The position numbers were made by a program, and so were the translations under genes. From Variovorax sp. ZS18.2.2 (GTDB taxonomy: Bacteria; Pseudomonadota; Gammaproteobacteria; Burkholderiales; Burkholderiaceae_C): a stretch of 64,000 nucleotides of DNA. The notes beneath the pieces were generated by a model, which searched no databases, was not told the origin of the DNA, and saw only the letters and a program-made list of their open reading frames with translations. Of this stretch, positions 33,678 to 41,667 are shown piece by piece. Every line of letters begins with the position of its first letter. Position 1 is the first letter of the stretch. The stretch lies in NCBI RefSeq assembly GCF_024701975.1, contig NZ_JANLNM010000004.1, positions 471,567-535,566 of the forward strand. Direction: 5' to 3'.

Positions 33678-33726
33678 AGGTTGGGCGACATGATTCGGAA
33701 AGCGCGCTGCATGATAATCCGCGCCC

Positions 33727-34344
33727 ATGACAAGTCCTTACTCCGCTGCCCGCTGGCATGCCCCACTTGCAACAACGGGGCTTTGGGCGCTGGCCGCTGG
33801 CGCTGCGGTGTTCTGGGCCCTGCGCCTCTCCTCGCCGGCCGATGCCGTGGCCGCTGCGGCCGCGATGCCGCGGCCTTCGGTCACGGCGGATGCCGAGGCG
33901 GTCGGGCGTTTGCTCGGCGTGGTGTCCGCGCAGGCCGCGGCGCCCGCAGCCCCCGAGGCGGCCAGCCGCTTCGCGCTGGTGGGCGTGGTCGCCGATCCGT
34001 CGAACCAGGGCGCTGCGCTGATCGCCATCGACGGCAAGCCGCCCAAGCCGTTCCGCGTCGGCTCGCGCGTCGGCGACAACTACGTGCTGCAGTCGGTGGG
34101 CGTGCGCGCGGCGACGCTCGGCGCACAAGTAGACGGACCGCCGGCGTTCACGCTGCAGCTGCCGGTGCGCGCGCCGATCGGCGTGGGGCTGCCGCCGCCG
34201 CCGATCTCTGGCGTGTCGCCCGCACCGGTGCCGGCGCAGAGGTCGGCCGGGATGTTGCCGTCCACCATGCCCGCCGTGGTGATGCCGCCCCCGACCGAGG
34301 CGGCGCAACAGCCGCAAGGGCAGGCGCCAGTCGCTGCGCAATAG
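33727..34344 (+). CDS. gspC: type II secretion inner-membrane protein GspC
   Basis: A 205-residue bitopic protein. Residues 14-34 form the membrane helix, and a homology-region domain at about 55-150 (VGRLLGVVSAQA, SRFALVGVVADPSNQGAALIAIDGKPPKPFRVGSRVGDNYVLQSV) binds the secretin. The C-terminus is a Pro-rich tail (GLPPPPISGVSPAPVP) instead of a PDZ domain, so it is a short GspC. It is divergent from gspG, and a bidirectional terminator follows. Confidence 0.88.
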   Translation: MTSPYSAARWHAPLATTGLWALAAGAAVFWALRLSSPADAVAAAAAMPRPSVTADAEAVGRLLGVVSAQAAAPAAPEAASRFALVGVVADPSNQGAALIAIDGKPPKPFRVGSRVGDNYVLQSVGVRAATLGAQVDGPPAFTLQLPVRAPIGVGLPPPPISGVSPAPVPAQRSAGMLPSTMPAVVMPPPTEAAQQPQGQAPVAAQ

Positions 34345-34363
34345 CGGCAATGCAACGCCCATG

Positions 34364-34390
34364 AAAAAGCCGGCTTCGCGCCGGCTTTTT
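34364..34390. terminator. bidirectional intrinsic terminator between gspC and ilvA
   Basis: AAAAAGCCGGC and GCCGGCTTTTT form a perfect stem around TTCGC, with an A-run on one side and a T-run on the other. It lies between the convergent ends of gspC and ilvA and can serve both. Confidence 0.9.
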
Positions 34391-34412
34391 CGTTGGTTGC
34401 AAGGGCCGTGCC

Positions 34413-36029
34413 TCAGGCCTGCAGGAACAGCCGGTAGGCCGGATTGGCCGTTTCCTCGACGTAGGGATAGCCCAGGTTTTCGAGGAACGCATCGAAGGCC
34501 GCGGCGTCGCCCGCCGGCACCTGCAGCCCCACCAGGATGCGGCCGTAGTCGGCGCCCTGGTTGCGGTAGTGGAAGAGGCTGATGTTCCAGTTCGGCCGCA
34601 TCAGGCTCAGGAACTTGAGCAGCGCGCCGGGACGCTCGGGGAACACAAAGCGCAGCAGGCGCTCGTCGTGCGCGAGGCCGGTGCGCCCGCCGACCAGGTG
34701 CCGCAGATGTTCCTTGGCGAGCTCGTCGTGCGTGAGGTCGAGCGCGTCGAAACCGTGGTCGATGAAGCTTCGGGCGATGGTGGCCGATTCACCGCGCGCC
34801 GATGTCGTGAGGCCAACGAACACGTGCGCCTTGGCCGCGTCGCTGATGCGGTAGTTGAACTCGGTCACGTTGCGCAATGCGCCGCCGGTCGATCCCGATT
34901 CCTCGGCATCGCTCGCAGGCAGCTCGCTGACCAGTTCGCAGAAGCGGCGGAAGCTGCCGCGCTCTTCTGGGATCGTGACGGCGAACAGCGCCTCGCGTTC
35001 TTCGCCGACCTCGGCGCGCTCGGCCACGAAGCGCAGCCGGTCGAAGTTCATGTTGGCGCCGCACAGGATGGCCGCGTAGGTCTCGCCGCGGCGACCGTGT
35101 CCGGCCACGTACTGCTTGATCGCCGCCACGGCCAACGCGCCCGCGGGCTCCACGATGCTGCGCGTGTCGACGAAGACGTCCTTGATGGCGGCGCAAACGG
35201 CATCGGTATCGACGGCGATGTATTCGTCGACCAGTTCGCTGGCGATGCGGAAAGTTTCCTCGCCGACCAGCTTGACGGCGGTGCCGTCGGAGAACAGGCC
35301 CACGTCGGGCAGGTTCACGCGTTGGCGGGCGGCGACCGATTGCATCATTGCGTCGGAGTCGTTCATCTGAACGCCGATCACCTTGATCTCGGGACGCACG
35401 GCCTTGATGTAGTTGGCCACGCCGGAGATCAAGCCACCGCCGCCGATCGCGACGAAGACCGCATCGAGCGGACCTTGGTGCTGCCGCAGGATTTCCATGG
35501 CGATGGTGCCCTGGCCCGCGATGACGTCCGGATCATCGAAGGGATGGACGAATGTCAGGTTCTGCTGTTTCTGCAATTCAAGCGCATACAGATAAGCATC
35601 GGAATAACTGTCGCCGTGCAGGACGATTTCGCCGCCGAATCCGCGCACGGCATCGATCTTCAGTTTGGGCGTGGTGACCGGCATGACGATCACTGCACGG
35701 GTGCCTAGCTTGCGCGCGCCGAGCGCGACGCCTTGGGCGTGATTGCCGGCCGATGCACAGATCACGCCACTTGCCAACTGCCCAGCGCTCAAATGCGCCA
35801 TCTTGTTATATGCGCCGCGAAGTTTGAAGCTGAATACCGGTTGCTGGTCTTCGCGCTTGAGCAATACGGTATTTCCAAGACGCTCACTGAGTGCGCGCGC
35901 CTTCTCGAGCGCGGACTCGACAGCAACGTCGTAAACCCGGGCGTTGAGAATTTTTCTGAGATAGTCGGCGGGCGTCAATTGCGCCGGTACAGATGCCGTG
36001 TGCGTAGTTTTTTCCAAGGGAGTTTTCAT
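34413..36029 (-). CDS. ilvA: threonine ammonia-lyase, biosynthetic
   Basis: A 538-residue PLP enzyme making 2-oxobutanoate from threonine, the first step of isoleucine synthesis. The cofactor lysine is Lys69 in FSFKLRGAYNKM, the phosphate-binding loop is GGGGLISG, and the residues after about 350 form two ACT-like regulatory domains (ALFAVTIPEERGSFRRFCELV; LLRFVFPERPGALLKFLSLM) that sense isoleucine and valine. The ATG at 36029 matches the usual family length; the frame is open for 20 more codons upstream. It is divergent from the recombinase gene across 50 AT-rich bases. Confidence 0.95.
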   Translation of the reverse strand: MKTPLEKTTHTASVPAQLTPADYLRKILNARVYDVAVESALEKARALSERLGNTVLLKREDQQPVFSFKLRGAYNKMAHLSAGQLASGVICASAGNHAQGVALGARKLGTRAVIVMPVTTPKLKIDAVRGFGGEIVLHGDSYSDAYLYALELQKQQNLTFVHPFDDPDVIAGQGTIAMEILRQHQGPLDAVFVAIGGGGLISGVANYIKAVRPEIKVIGVQMNDSDAMMQSVAARQRVNLPDVGLFSDGTAVKLVGEETFRIASELVDEYIAVDTDAVCAAIKDVFVDTRSIVEPAGALAVAAIKQYVAGHGRRGETYAAILCGANMNFDRLRFVAERAEVGEEREALFAVTIPEERGSFRRFCELVSELPASDAEESGSTGGALRNVTEFNYRISDAAKAHVFVGLTTSARGESATIARSFIDHGFDALDLTHDELAKEHLRHLVGGRTGLAHDERLLRFVFPERPGALLKFLSLMRPNWNISLFHYRNQGADYGRILVGLQVPAGDAAAFDAFLENLGYPYVEETANPAYRLFLQA

Positions 36030-36079
36030 TTGTTTACCCGTGATGATAAATGGTATCGAGATTGCTTGCGAGATATGAC

Positions 36080-37210
36080 ATGGACACAAATGTCATAACC
36101 CTCTTCAATAGCGTGCCAGCAGCAAATGATTCCGGTTTTTTTGCGCGCACCTATTCCGCAATTCATACGCCTGCAAATGAAATTACGTTCGAACAAAATT
36201 TGTTATCAGTTTTTGTCAGTGACCTTTCGAAGGGACTGATGCAAGCCGAAGCGGCGCGCGTTCAGCGAGGAGAAATCGGACGCGCCACATGGCAAGTGAT
36301 GGGCAACAGATTGCGTGCGCACATCGTTCCGCTGCTGGGCGATTTGCCTGCCCAGTCGCTTGCTACATCCGATGTGCAGCGACTGATCGATCACCTTGGT
36401 GAGCAGGGTTTCACCAGCACGACGATTGCGCAGTACCTGGTGCTCTTGCGAAAGGTGGTGATGCATGGCGTGCACACCGGCGTGCTGCGCGAGGCGCCAC
36501 TGTTTCCGAAGGTCAAGGTGCGCAGTCAGCCGCGTGGAAGCTTCAGTGTTTCTGAATACCGGACGATCGTTGCAACTGCGCGCAGCTTGCGAGGACATTC
36601 GCATCCAGTGCTCGACAGGCTGAGCTCGGGCGAGCGCTTCTGGATTGCACGTGAACTTCTCGTGATGCCGAACGAGCTGCCTTGGCTGATTCGCTGGATG
36701 GTTAACACCTTCGTTCGTCCGAGCGACATCAAGCTCATGAAGCACAAGCACATCGAGGTCGTGCGCGGCAAGCACGTCTACCTGCGAATGAATCTGCCGG
36801 AGACCAAGCGGCACAGCCAGCCCATCGTGAGCTTGCGTCCGGCTGTGCGGGTCTATGAATGTCTGCTCGCTTGTCGCCGTGAACACGGATTCGGCGCCGC
36901 AGAGGACTATATTTTTCTGCCTCAGTTGAAGAATCGTGAACATGCTCTCGCAGTGCTCAACTTCTTCTTTCATTGGGTGCTCGAGAAGACCGGTCTTGAA
37001 AAGGGGCCGTTGGGTCAATCGAGAACCCTTTATTGCCTGCGACACACTGCGATCACGTTGCGGCTTTTGTATGGGCAAGGCATCGACATGCTGACCCTGG
37101 CGCGCAATGCGCGAACGAGCGTCAACATGATCGAGCGTTTCTACGCATCCGTCTTGAGCGGAGAAATGAATGTGGGACTGCTGCAAAGCAGGCGTGGTCG
37201 GATGAGCTGA
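36080..37210 (+). CDS. tyrosine recombinase-like protein with altered active site
   Basis: A 376-residue protein with an N-terminal core-binding domain (about 40-135) and a C-terminal integrase domain. Arg213 (NTFVRPSDI), Lys243 (PETKR), Arg321-His322 (YCLRHTAIT) and Tyr355 (MIERFYA) are in the catalytic positions. The first box-II His is Tyr318, and the late His/Trp is Asn343 (LARNARTS). The gene stands alone, without excisionase, phage genes or tRNA. It is more AT-rich than its neighbours at the 5' end. It may be a domesticated recombinase or a remnant of an integrated element. The ATG at 36080 is chosen; an in-frame ATG at 36050 is possible. Confidence 0.82.
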   Translation: MDTNVITLFNSVPAANDSGFFARTYSAIHTPANEITFEQNLLSVFVSDLSKGLMQAEAARVQRGEIGRATWQVMGNRLRAHIVPLLGDLPAQSLATSDVQRLIDHLGEQGFTSTTIAQYLVLLRKVVMHGVHTGVLREAPLFPKVKVRSQPRGSFSVSEYRTIVATARSLRGHSHPVLDRLSSGERFWIARELLVMPNELPWLIRWMVNTFVRPSDIKLMKHKHIEVVRGKHVYLRMNLPETKRHSQPIVSLRPAVRVYECLLACRREHGFGAAEDYIFLPQLKNREHALAVLNFFFHWVLEKTGLEKGPLGQSRTLYCLRHTAITLRLLYGQGIDMLTLARNARTSVNMIERFYASVLSGEMNVGLLQSRRGRMS

Positions 37211-37218
37211 GAAAAGGC

Positions 37219-37249
37219 AAAAAGCCGCCCAGCGTGGGCTGGGCAGCTT
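37219..37249. terminator. intrinsic terminator between recombinase and porin-like gene
   Basis: AAGCCGCCCAGC pairs with GCTGGGCAGCTT around GTGG with one mismatch. On the minus strand the stem runs into a T-rich tract (TTTTTGCCTTTT), so it mainly ends the porin-like gene transcript and could also serve the convergent recombinase gene. Confidence 0.75.
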
Positions 37250-37304
37250 GAGGCTTTGCCGATTCGAACTGGCGTGAGCCAGCATGGGAATCAAGACCTG
37301 CGGA

Positions 37305-38571
37305 TCAGAACGCGTGACGGATGCCGAAGTCGTAGCCGGTCGAAGTCTTCGGGGTGAACACGCCGTTCTTGGTCTCGAAGAAGGCCGGACCGCCCGTCGT
37401 CAGAGCTGCACCATTCTTGTTGCTGATGCGAGCAACTGTTGCGTACAGAGCCGTGCGCCTCGACAGGTTGTGCACGTAGCCGATGGCCAGCTTGCTGGCC
37501 TTTGGGTCAGCGATGCGCGGCTGGAACAGCACGTCAGGTTGGTTGTTGTCGTACTTGACCGCCGAGTACGAAGCGCGAATCAGGCCCGCACCAACCGGAA
37601 CAGTCACGCCGAGCAGGTAGCCCGTCAGATCGGTTCCATTGACACGATCGACGATGTTGAATTGCTGGGTTTCATAGTCGACCTTGTTCTTGGCCTTCGA
37701 GAATTCACCGAAGAGCTTCACCGGACCGAAGTCATACGAAGCGCCGAGGTTGAACGTGTTCACCTTGTTGGTGATGCCAGCTTGATACTGATCGCCAGTG
37801 GTGCTGCTGCCGTAGGCGAGTGCGATGTCCAGGGGACCGTTGGCGTAACCGAAGCGGCCGCCGACATAACGACCGGCGCGCGCCGTGTTGTTGTCCTTGT
37901 AGAACGCATTAGTCAGGGCCGCCGAGTCGGACTTGACTTTCGCCTGCTCATGGAAGGCATACATCACCTGACCGTAGAAGCCCCCGAGGTTCGGCGGCAG
38001 GAAATAGCCGATCGAATTGCTTGCGCGGTCGTAGTTCGTGTTGCCGCCGAAGCCGCCGGTGTCTTTGGCACCAAAGCTCGCAGTGTTGTAGCCGTGGGCG
38101 GTGTTGATCAGGTTGGTGCCAACGCCGTTGGTACCGAACGGATCGAACACGGTGTCGTTCCAGAAGGTCGGGGTGTAGTCGCGACCGAGGCGAACTTCGC
38201 CGAAACCGCCAGACAGGCTCACAGTCGAGCGACGCTTGAAAGATGCAACACCGGTGGCGCCGTCGTCATTGGTAATCGGAGCTTCGAGCCAGAAACTGGC
38301 TGCCAGGCCGCCACCGAGGTCTTCGGTGCCGCGGAAGCCCAGACGACTGCCGTTGTAGCCCGAGCTGGCCAGAGCGCGTTTGCTGACTTTGACGCTACCC
38401 CGGTTCACGTAAAACGGGTTGCTGACCGGGAAACCGTTGACGTACGTGACGCCATTGTTCAGGTCACGCGAGGTGGCCGAGTAGCCGCTGATCGACGCGT
38501 CGACCACACCGAACAGCGTGACGGACGACTGAGCCGAGGCAACACCGGCAACAGCCAGGGCAGCCAGAGCA
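37305..38571 (-). pseudogene. porin gene lacking start codon and promoter
   Basis: The frame encodes a Gram-negative trimeric porin of the Burkholderiales type (SSVTLFGVVDASISGYSATS at the N-terminus, GLIRASYSAVKYD, GYVHNLSRRTALYATVARI, final GYDFGIRHAF) without internal stops. Upstream of the signal-peptide remnant AALAALAVAGVASAQ, however, the sequence switches: 20 unrelated bases, then non-porin DNA and an in-frame TAG, with no ATG, GTG or TTG in between. The only possible start is an internal GTG at 38507 that would drop the signal peptide. The equivalent region of the intact porin at 40214 is normal, which shows what is missing. It may be a recent casualty or a silent sequence donor. Confidence 0.8.
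38458..38571 (-). repeat. 114-bp inverted copy identical to the intact porin 5' region
   Basis: This stretch is identical, in opposite orientation, to 40231-40344 of the intact porin gene, covering signal-peptide codons and the first beta strand. Flanking sequence on both sides diverges immediately. The pattern points to gene conversion or a recombination junction. Confidence 0.85.
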
Positions 38572-38630
38572 GCTGCCCTTTCGGGACGAAAACTAGAGTT
38601 GGGATGCCGGTAGCGCGCCGGGCGATCGGG

Positions 38631-38723
38631 AAAGAAAAAAGCCCCGAGCTTTGCAGCTCGGGGCTAAATCCACCAATTGGAAGGGTGGAGGAGACAACTG
38701 TGGGCGCAAACGTATGCGCGATG
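38631..38723 (-). ncRNA. candidate small regulatory RNA
   Basis: On the minus strand an orphan intrinsic terminator, GCCCCGAGCT-GCAA-AGCTCGGGGC followed by TTTTTTC, lies where no protein gene ends. About 65 bases upstream is a promoter-like pair (TTGCAA, 16 bases, TATACT). The predicted 90-95-base transcript contains a CCACC...GGTGG stem and, just before it, the pyrimidine run TCTCCTCC, which is complementary to Shine-Dalgarno sequences. These are the usual marks of a trans-acting small RNA. No homologue was recognised, and transcription is inferred only. Confidence 0.5.
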
Positions 38724-38729
38724 AAATAA

Positions 38730-38760
38730 AGTATATCGACTGTTTGTTGCGTTGCAACAA
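38730..38760 (-). promoter_or_regulatory. small-RNA promoter with overlapping palindrome
   Basis: On the minus strand TTGCAA (38757-38752) and TATACT (38735-38730) are 16 bases apart. The -35 lies inside the palindrome TTGTTGC-GTT-GCAACAA (38744-38760), a possible operator. The same region is upstream of the plus-strand osmC-like gene, so the site could control both directions. Confidence 0.45.
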
Positions 38761-38838
38761 GCGAGTGATGCTTTTCCCACACAAATCCGATGCCAACGTG
38801 CGTTTTTGCCGGGCATCCTGACTGGAATCAGAAGAACC

Positions 38839-39288
38839 ATGGAATGCACAGTGAGTTGGACCGGCGACGCGGGAACGCGTTCGGCCATGGGCTTTGTCGC
38901 CGAGACCGGCAGCGGCCATGTCCTGATGATGGACGGCGCGCCCGATGCGGCCAAGCCGGAGAACGGCGGCCAGAACCTCGCCGCGAGGCCGATGGAGACG
39001 GTGCTTGCAGGCACGGGCGGCTGCACCGCGTATGACGTCGTGCTGATATTGAAGAGGGGCCGCCATCGCGTTGAGCGTTGCAGCGTCAAGCTGACCAGTG
39101 AGCGCGCGGAAAAGGACCCCAAGGTCTTTACCAAGATCCACATGCATTTCACCGTGGCCGGCAAGGGGATTCCGGCCTCCGCGGTGGAGCGCGCGATTGC
39201 GCTGAGCCATGAAACCTACTGTTCGGCCAGCATCATGCTGGCGAAGACCGCCGAGATCACCACCAGCTTCGACCTGATCGAAACCTAA
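38839..39288 (+). CDS. OsmC family protein
   Basis: A 149-residue OsmC/Ohr-fold protein. The family cysteines are visible in AGTGGCTAYDVV and SHETYCSASIML, and a preceding Glu is in HALSxE-like register. The YhfA-type subgroup reduces hydroperoxides or handles reactive thiols, but a specific substrate cannot be assigned. The ATG at 38839 is used because the protein then begins with the first family strand (MECTVSWTGD). It is convergent with coq7, with 13 bases between the stops. Confidence 0.85.
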   Translation: MECTVSWTGDAGTRSAMGFVAETGSGHVLMMDGAPDAAKPENGGQNLAARPMETVLAGTGGCTAYDVVLILKRGRHRVERCSVKLTSERAEKDPKVFTKIHMHFTVAGKGIPASAVERAIALSHETYCSASIMLAKTAEITTSFDLIET

Positions 39289-39301
39289 GGCTGAGGGCTT
39301 T

Positions 39302-39931
39302 CTAGATCCGGTGCGCCACGGTGGTCATCAAGCGCGAGGCCAGGCGCATCAGGGCCTTGACCGGCGACGGGAGTTCCGCAGCACCGGCATCGACGGCCTG
39401 CGCCGCATGGCGCGCCTCGTCGAACTTCATCTGCTCCACCACGGCCCGGGAGGCGCTGTCAGATGGTGGGAGCCGATCCAGATGGCTGTCGAGATGGGCC
39501 TCCACCTGACGCTCGGTCTCGGCCACGAAACCCAGGCTCCAGGGATCCCCCAGGCGGCCGGCGACGAGGCCAAGGCCGAAAGCTCCGGCATACCAGAGCG
39601 GATTCAACAGGGAAGGCCGATCGCCCAGCTCGTCCAGGCGCTGCCGTGTCCAGGCCAGGTGATCGGTCTCTTCGTGCGCAGCTTCAAGGAATTGGGCGCG
39701 CAGGCCCGGATCGCGCGCCACGGCGGCCTGGGCGGTGTAAAGCGCCTGTGCGCAGACTTCCCCGACATGGTTGACTCGCATCAACGCACCGGCATGGCGG
39801 CGCTCCTTTTCGTCCATTTCGCCGGGCGCCTGGGACGGAATGGGCGTGGCCCGTGTGGCATGGGGGCGGGCAAAAAGGGTGCGCAATGCCGCATCTGCTG
39901 CGGTGAGGACGGGGTCAAGCGAGAGCGTCAT
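39302..39931 (-). CDS. coq7: 2-polyprenyl-3-methyl-6-methoxy-1,4-benzoquinol monooxygenase (Coq7)
   Basis: A 209-residue di-iron hydroxylase of ubiquinone synthesis, adding the last ring hydroxyl. Carboxylate and histidine ligands are visible in MRVNHVGEVCAQAL, AHEETDHLAW, ETERQVEAHL and KFDEARHAAQA, the two-times-ExxH pattern of the family. The ATG at 39931 gives the normal length; a further 19 codons upstream are open but unconserved. It is divergent from the intact porin across 282 bases. Confidence 0.94.
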   Translation of the reverse strand: MTLSLDPVLTAADAALRTLFARPHATRATPIPSQAPGEMDEKERRHAGALMRVNHVGEVCAQALYTAQAAVARDPGLRAQFLEAAHEETDHLAWTRQRLDELGDRPSLLNPLWYAGAFGLGLVAGRLGDPWSLGFVAETERQVEAHLDSHLDRLPPSDSASRAVVEQMKFDEARHAAQAVDAGAAELPSPVKALMRLASRLMTTVAHRI

Positions 39932-40017
39932 GCGCTTATTTAAACGCACCTCGAAAGTGCTGCAAAAAGTTACGTCGTTGTTCCGCATTGTGGTGCGGCG
40001 GACGGGCTAAGTCCTTT

Positions 40018-40033
40018 GTTGCAGGACTGCAAC
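40018..40033. promoter_or_regulatory. palindrome in the coq7-porin intergenic region
   Basis: GTTGCA-GGAC-TGCAAC is a perfect 6-base inverted repeat, about 180 bases upstream of the porin ATG. The core TTGCA also occurs in the palindrome at 38744-38760. The rest of the 282-base gap holds a GGAGG run at 40121-40125 and a long GC-rich leader, and no gene was seen. Confidence 0.3.
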
Positions 40034-40213
40034 GAAACGCGGGAGCCATCCAAGATTTCGGGCGATTTGTTTTGCCCTGCCGCAGCGGCTCTGGTGCAAT
40101 AGCATCAACTTCCCAAAAGGAGGTTGGCCCGGGGTCCGGTGGGAGCACAAAAGTGCCAGTCACGGTGAGCCCTTCGCACCGGAGCCCTATGTTTAACCTT
40201 GGAGAAACTTGCA

Positions 40214-41473
40214 ATGAAAAAATCTCTAGTTGCTCTGGCTGCCCTGGCTGTTGCCGGTGTTGCCTCGGCTCAGTCGTCCGTCACGCTGTTCGGTGTGGTC
40301 GACGCGTCGATCAGCGGCTACTCGGCCACCTCGCGTGACCTGAATGGTGCGACCCTCGCTAACCCGTTCTACGTGAACAAGGGCAGCATCAAGGCAAGCC
40401 GTCGCGAACTGGCCAATTCCGGTTACAACTCCAGCCGTCTGGGCTTCCGTGGCACGGAAGACCTCGGCGGTGGTCTGGCAGCCAGCTTCTGGCTCGAAGC
40501 CCCGATCACCAATGACGACGGCCAAGGCGGTGTTTCGACGTTCGCTCGTCGTTCGACCGTGAGCCTGTCGGGTGGTTTCGGTGAACTGCGTCTGGGTCGT
40601 GACTACTCTGCCACGTTCTGGAACGACACCGTGTTCGATCCGTTCGGCACCAACGGCGTCGGCACCAACCTGGTCTTCGCAGCTTCGTCTGGTTTCGCTT
40701 CTTTCAACGGCTACGGCGCTGCAAAGACGCCTCTGGTGAACACGCCCCAGATCACGGACGTCGGTGGTAGCAACTACACCCGCACCAGCAACAACATCGC
40801 CTACTTCCTGCCCCCGAACCTGGGCGGTTTCTACGGCCAACTGCAGTACTCGTTCAGCGAAAAGACCAAGTACAGCCCGGGCACCGCTACGCCTAACGTT
40901 GCGAACAACTCGCGCGCTGGCCGTTACATCGGTGGTCGTTTCGGCTACGCAAACGGTCCTCTGGACGTCGCAGCAGCCTATGGCAGCAGCACCGTTGGCG
41001 ACCAGTTCTACGCTGGCGTGACCAGCAAGGTCAACACGTTCAACCTCGGCGCTTCGTATGACTTCGGTCCCGTGAAGCTCTTCGGTGAGTTCTCGCGTTC
41101 GAAGAAGAAGGACGACTACGAAAACGAACCCCTGGTTCGCACGCCTGACACTGACCTCACCGGTTACCTGCTCGGCGTGACCGTGCCGGTCGGTGCTGGC
41201 CTGATCCGCGCTTCGTACTCGGCTGTCAAGTACGACCTGAACCAAGCTGACGTGCTGTTCCAACCGCGTGTTGCTGACCCGAAGGCCAACAAGCTGGCAA
41301 TCGGCTACGTGCACAACCTGTCGAAGCGCACGGCTCTGTACGCAACTGTTGCTCGTATCAGCAACAAGAACGGCGCCTCGCTGACCACTGGCGGTCCTGG
41401 CTTCGTGACCACCGGCGGCCTGACCCCGAAGACCGCTACCGGCTACGACTTCGGTATCCGTCACGCTTTCTGA
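40214..41473 (+). CDS. outer-membrane porin
   Basis: A 419-residue trimeric porin. The signal peptide MKKSLVALAALAVAGVASA is followed by QSSVTLFGVVDASI and alternating beta strands, and the chain ends in the membrane-insertion signal GYDFGIRHAF. The constriction loop carries FDPFGTNGVGTN. Codon use (GGT, CGT, CTG) is that of a highly expressed gene, and GGAGA lies nine bases before the ATG. A strong terminator follows. The broken relative lies 1.6 kb away in opposite orientation. Small-solute diffusion is the expected role. Confidence 0.94.
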   Translation: MKKSLVALAALAVAGVASAQSSVTLFGVVDASISGYSATSRDLNGATLANPFYVNKGSIKASRRELANSGYNSSRLGFRGTEDLGGGLAASFWLEAPITNDDGQGGVSTFARRSTVSLSGGFGELRLGRDYSATFWNDTVFDPFGTNGVGTNLVFAASSGFASFNGYGAAKTPLVNTPQITDVGGSNYTRTSNNIAYFLPPNLGGFYGQLQYSFSEKTKYSPGTATPNVANNSRAGRYIGGRFGYANGPLDVAAAYGSSTVGDQFYAGVTSKVNTFNLGASYDFGPVKLFGEFSRSKKKDDYENEPLVRTPDTDLTGYLLGVTVPVGAGLIRASYSAVKYDLNQADVLFQPRVADPKANKLAIGYVHNLSKRTALYATVARISNKNGASLTTGGPGFVTTGGLTPKTATGYDFGIRHAF

Positions 41474-41512
41474 TTTGACGCTGGCGTAAGCCAGCTTCGA
41501 AGCCAAAAGCTC

Positions 41513-41547
41513 AAAAGCCACCCGACGCAAGTCGGGTGGCTTTTTTT
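41513..41547 (+). terminator. intrinsic terminator of the porin gene
   Basis: AAAAGCCACCCGAC and GTCGGGTGGCTTTTTTT make a perfect 12-base stem with a GCAA loop and seven T residues. It lies 40 bases after the porin stop. A second small hairpin, GCTGGCGTAAGCCAGC, sits between stop and terminator. Confidence 0.93.
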
Positions 41548-41667
41548 CGTTCCGGCGTCGCAAGGAACGAGGTGTTGGCAATGAGCACCATGTGTGTGCA
41601 CCCCCGGGGAACTCCCGTGCGGGCACGCACCTTGCACTGCTAGCATGCCCGATCACTTTGTTTGCTA

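Noticed and set aside
36029..37304. Prophage or integrative element around the recombinase
   Set aside because: No phage genes, excisionase, tRNA attachment site or flanking direct repeats could be seen; ilvA and the porin-like gene flank it directly.
37305..38507. Treating the minus-strand porin as intact with a GTG start at 38507
   Set aside because: The resulting protein would lack the signal peptide needed for export, there is no ribosome site, and the signal codons are visible upstream but cut off from any start.
38459..38782. Minus-strand 107-codon frame over the broken porin start
   Set aside because: It runs through the candidate small-RNA terminator and the porin signal region in the wrong frame; the translation has no family likeness.
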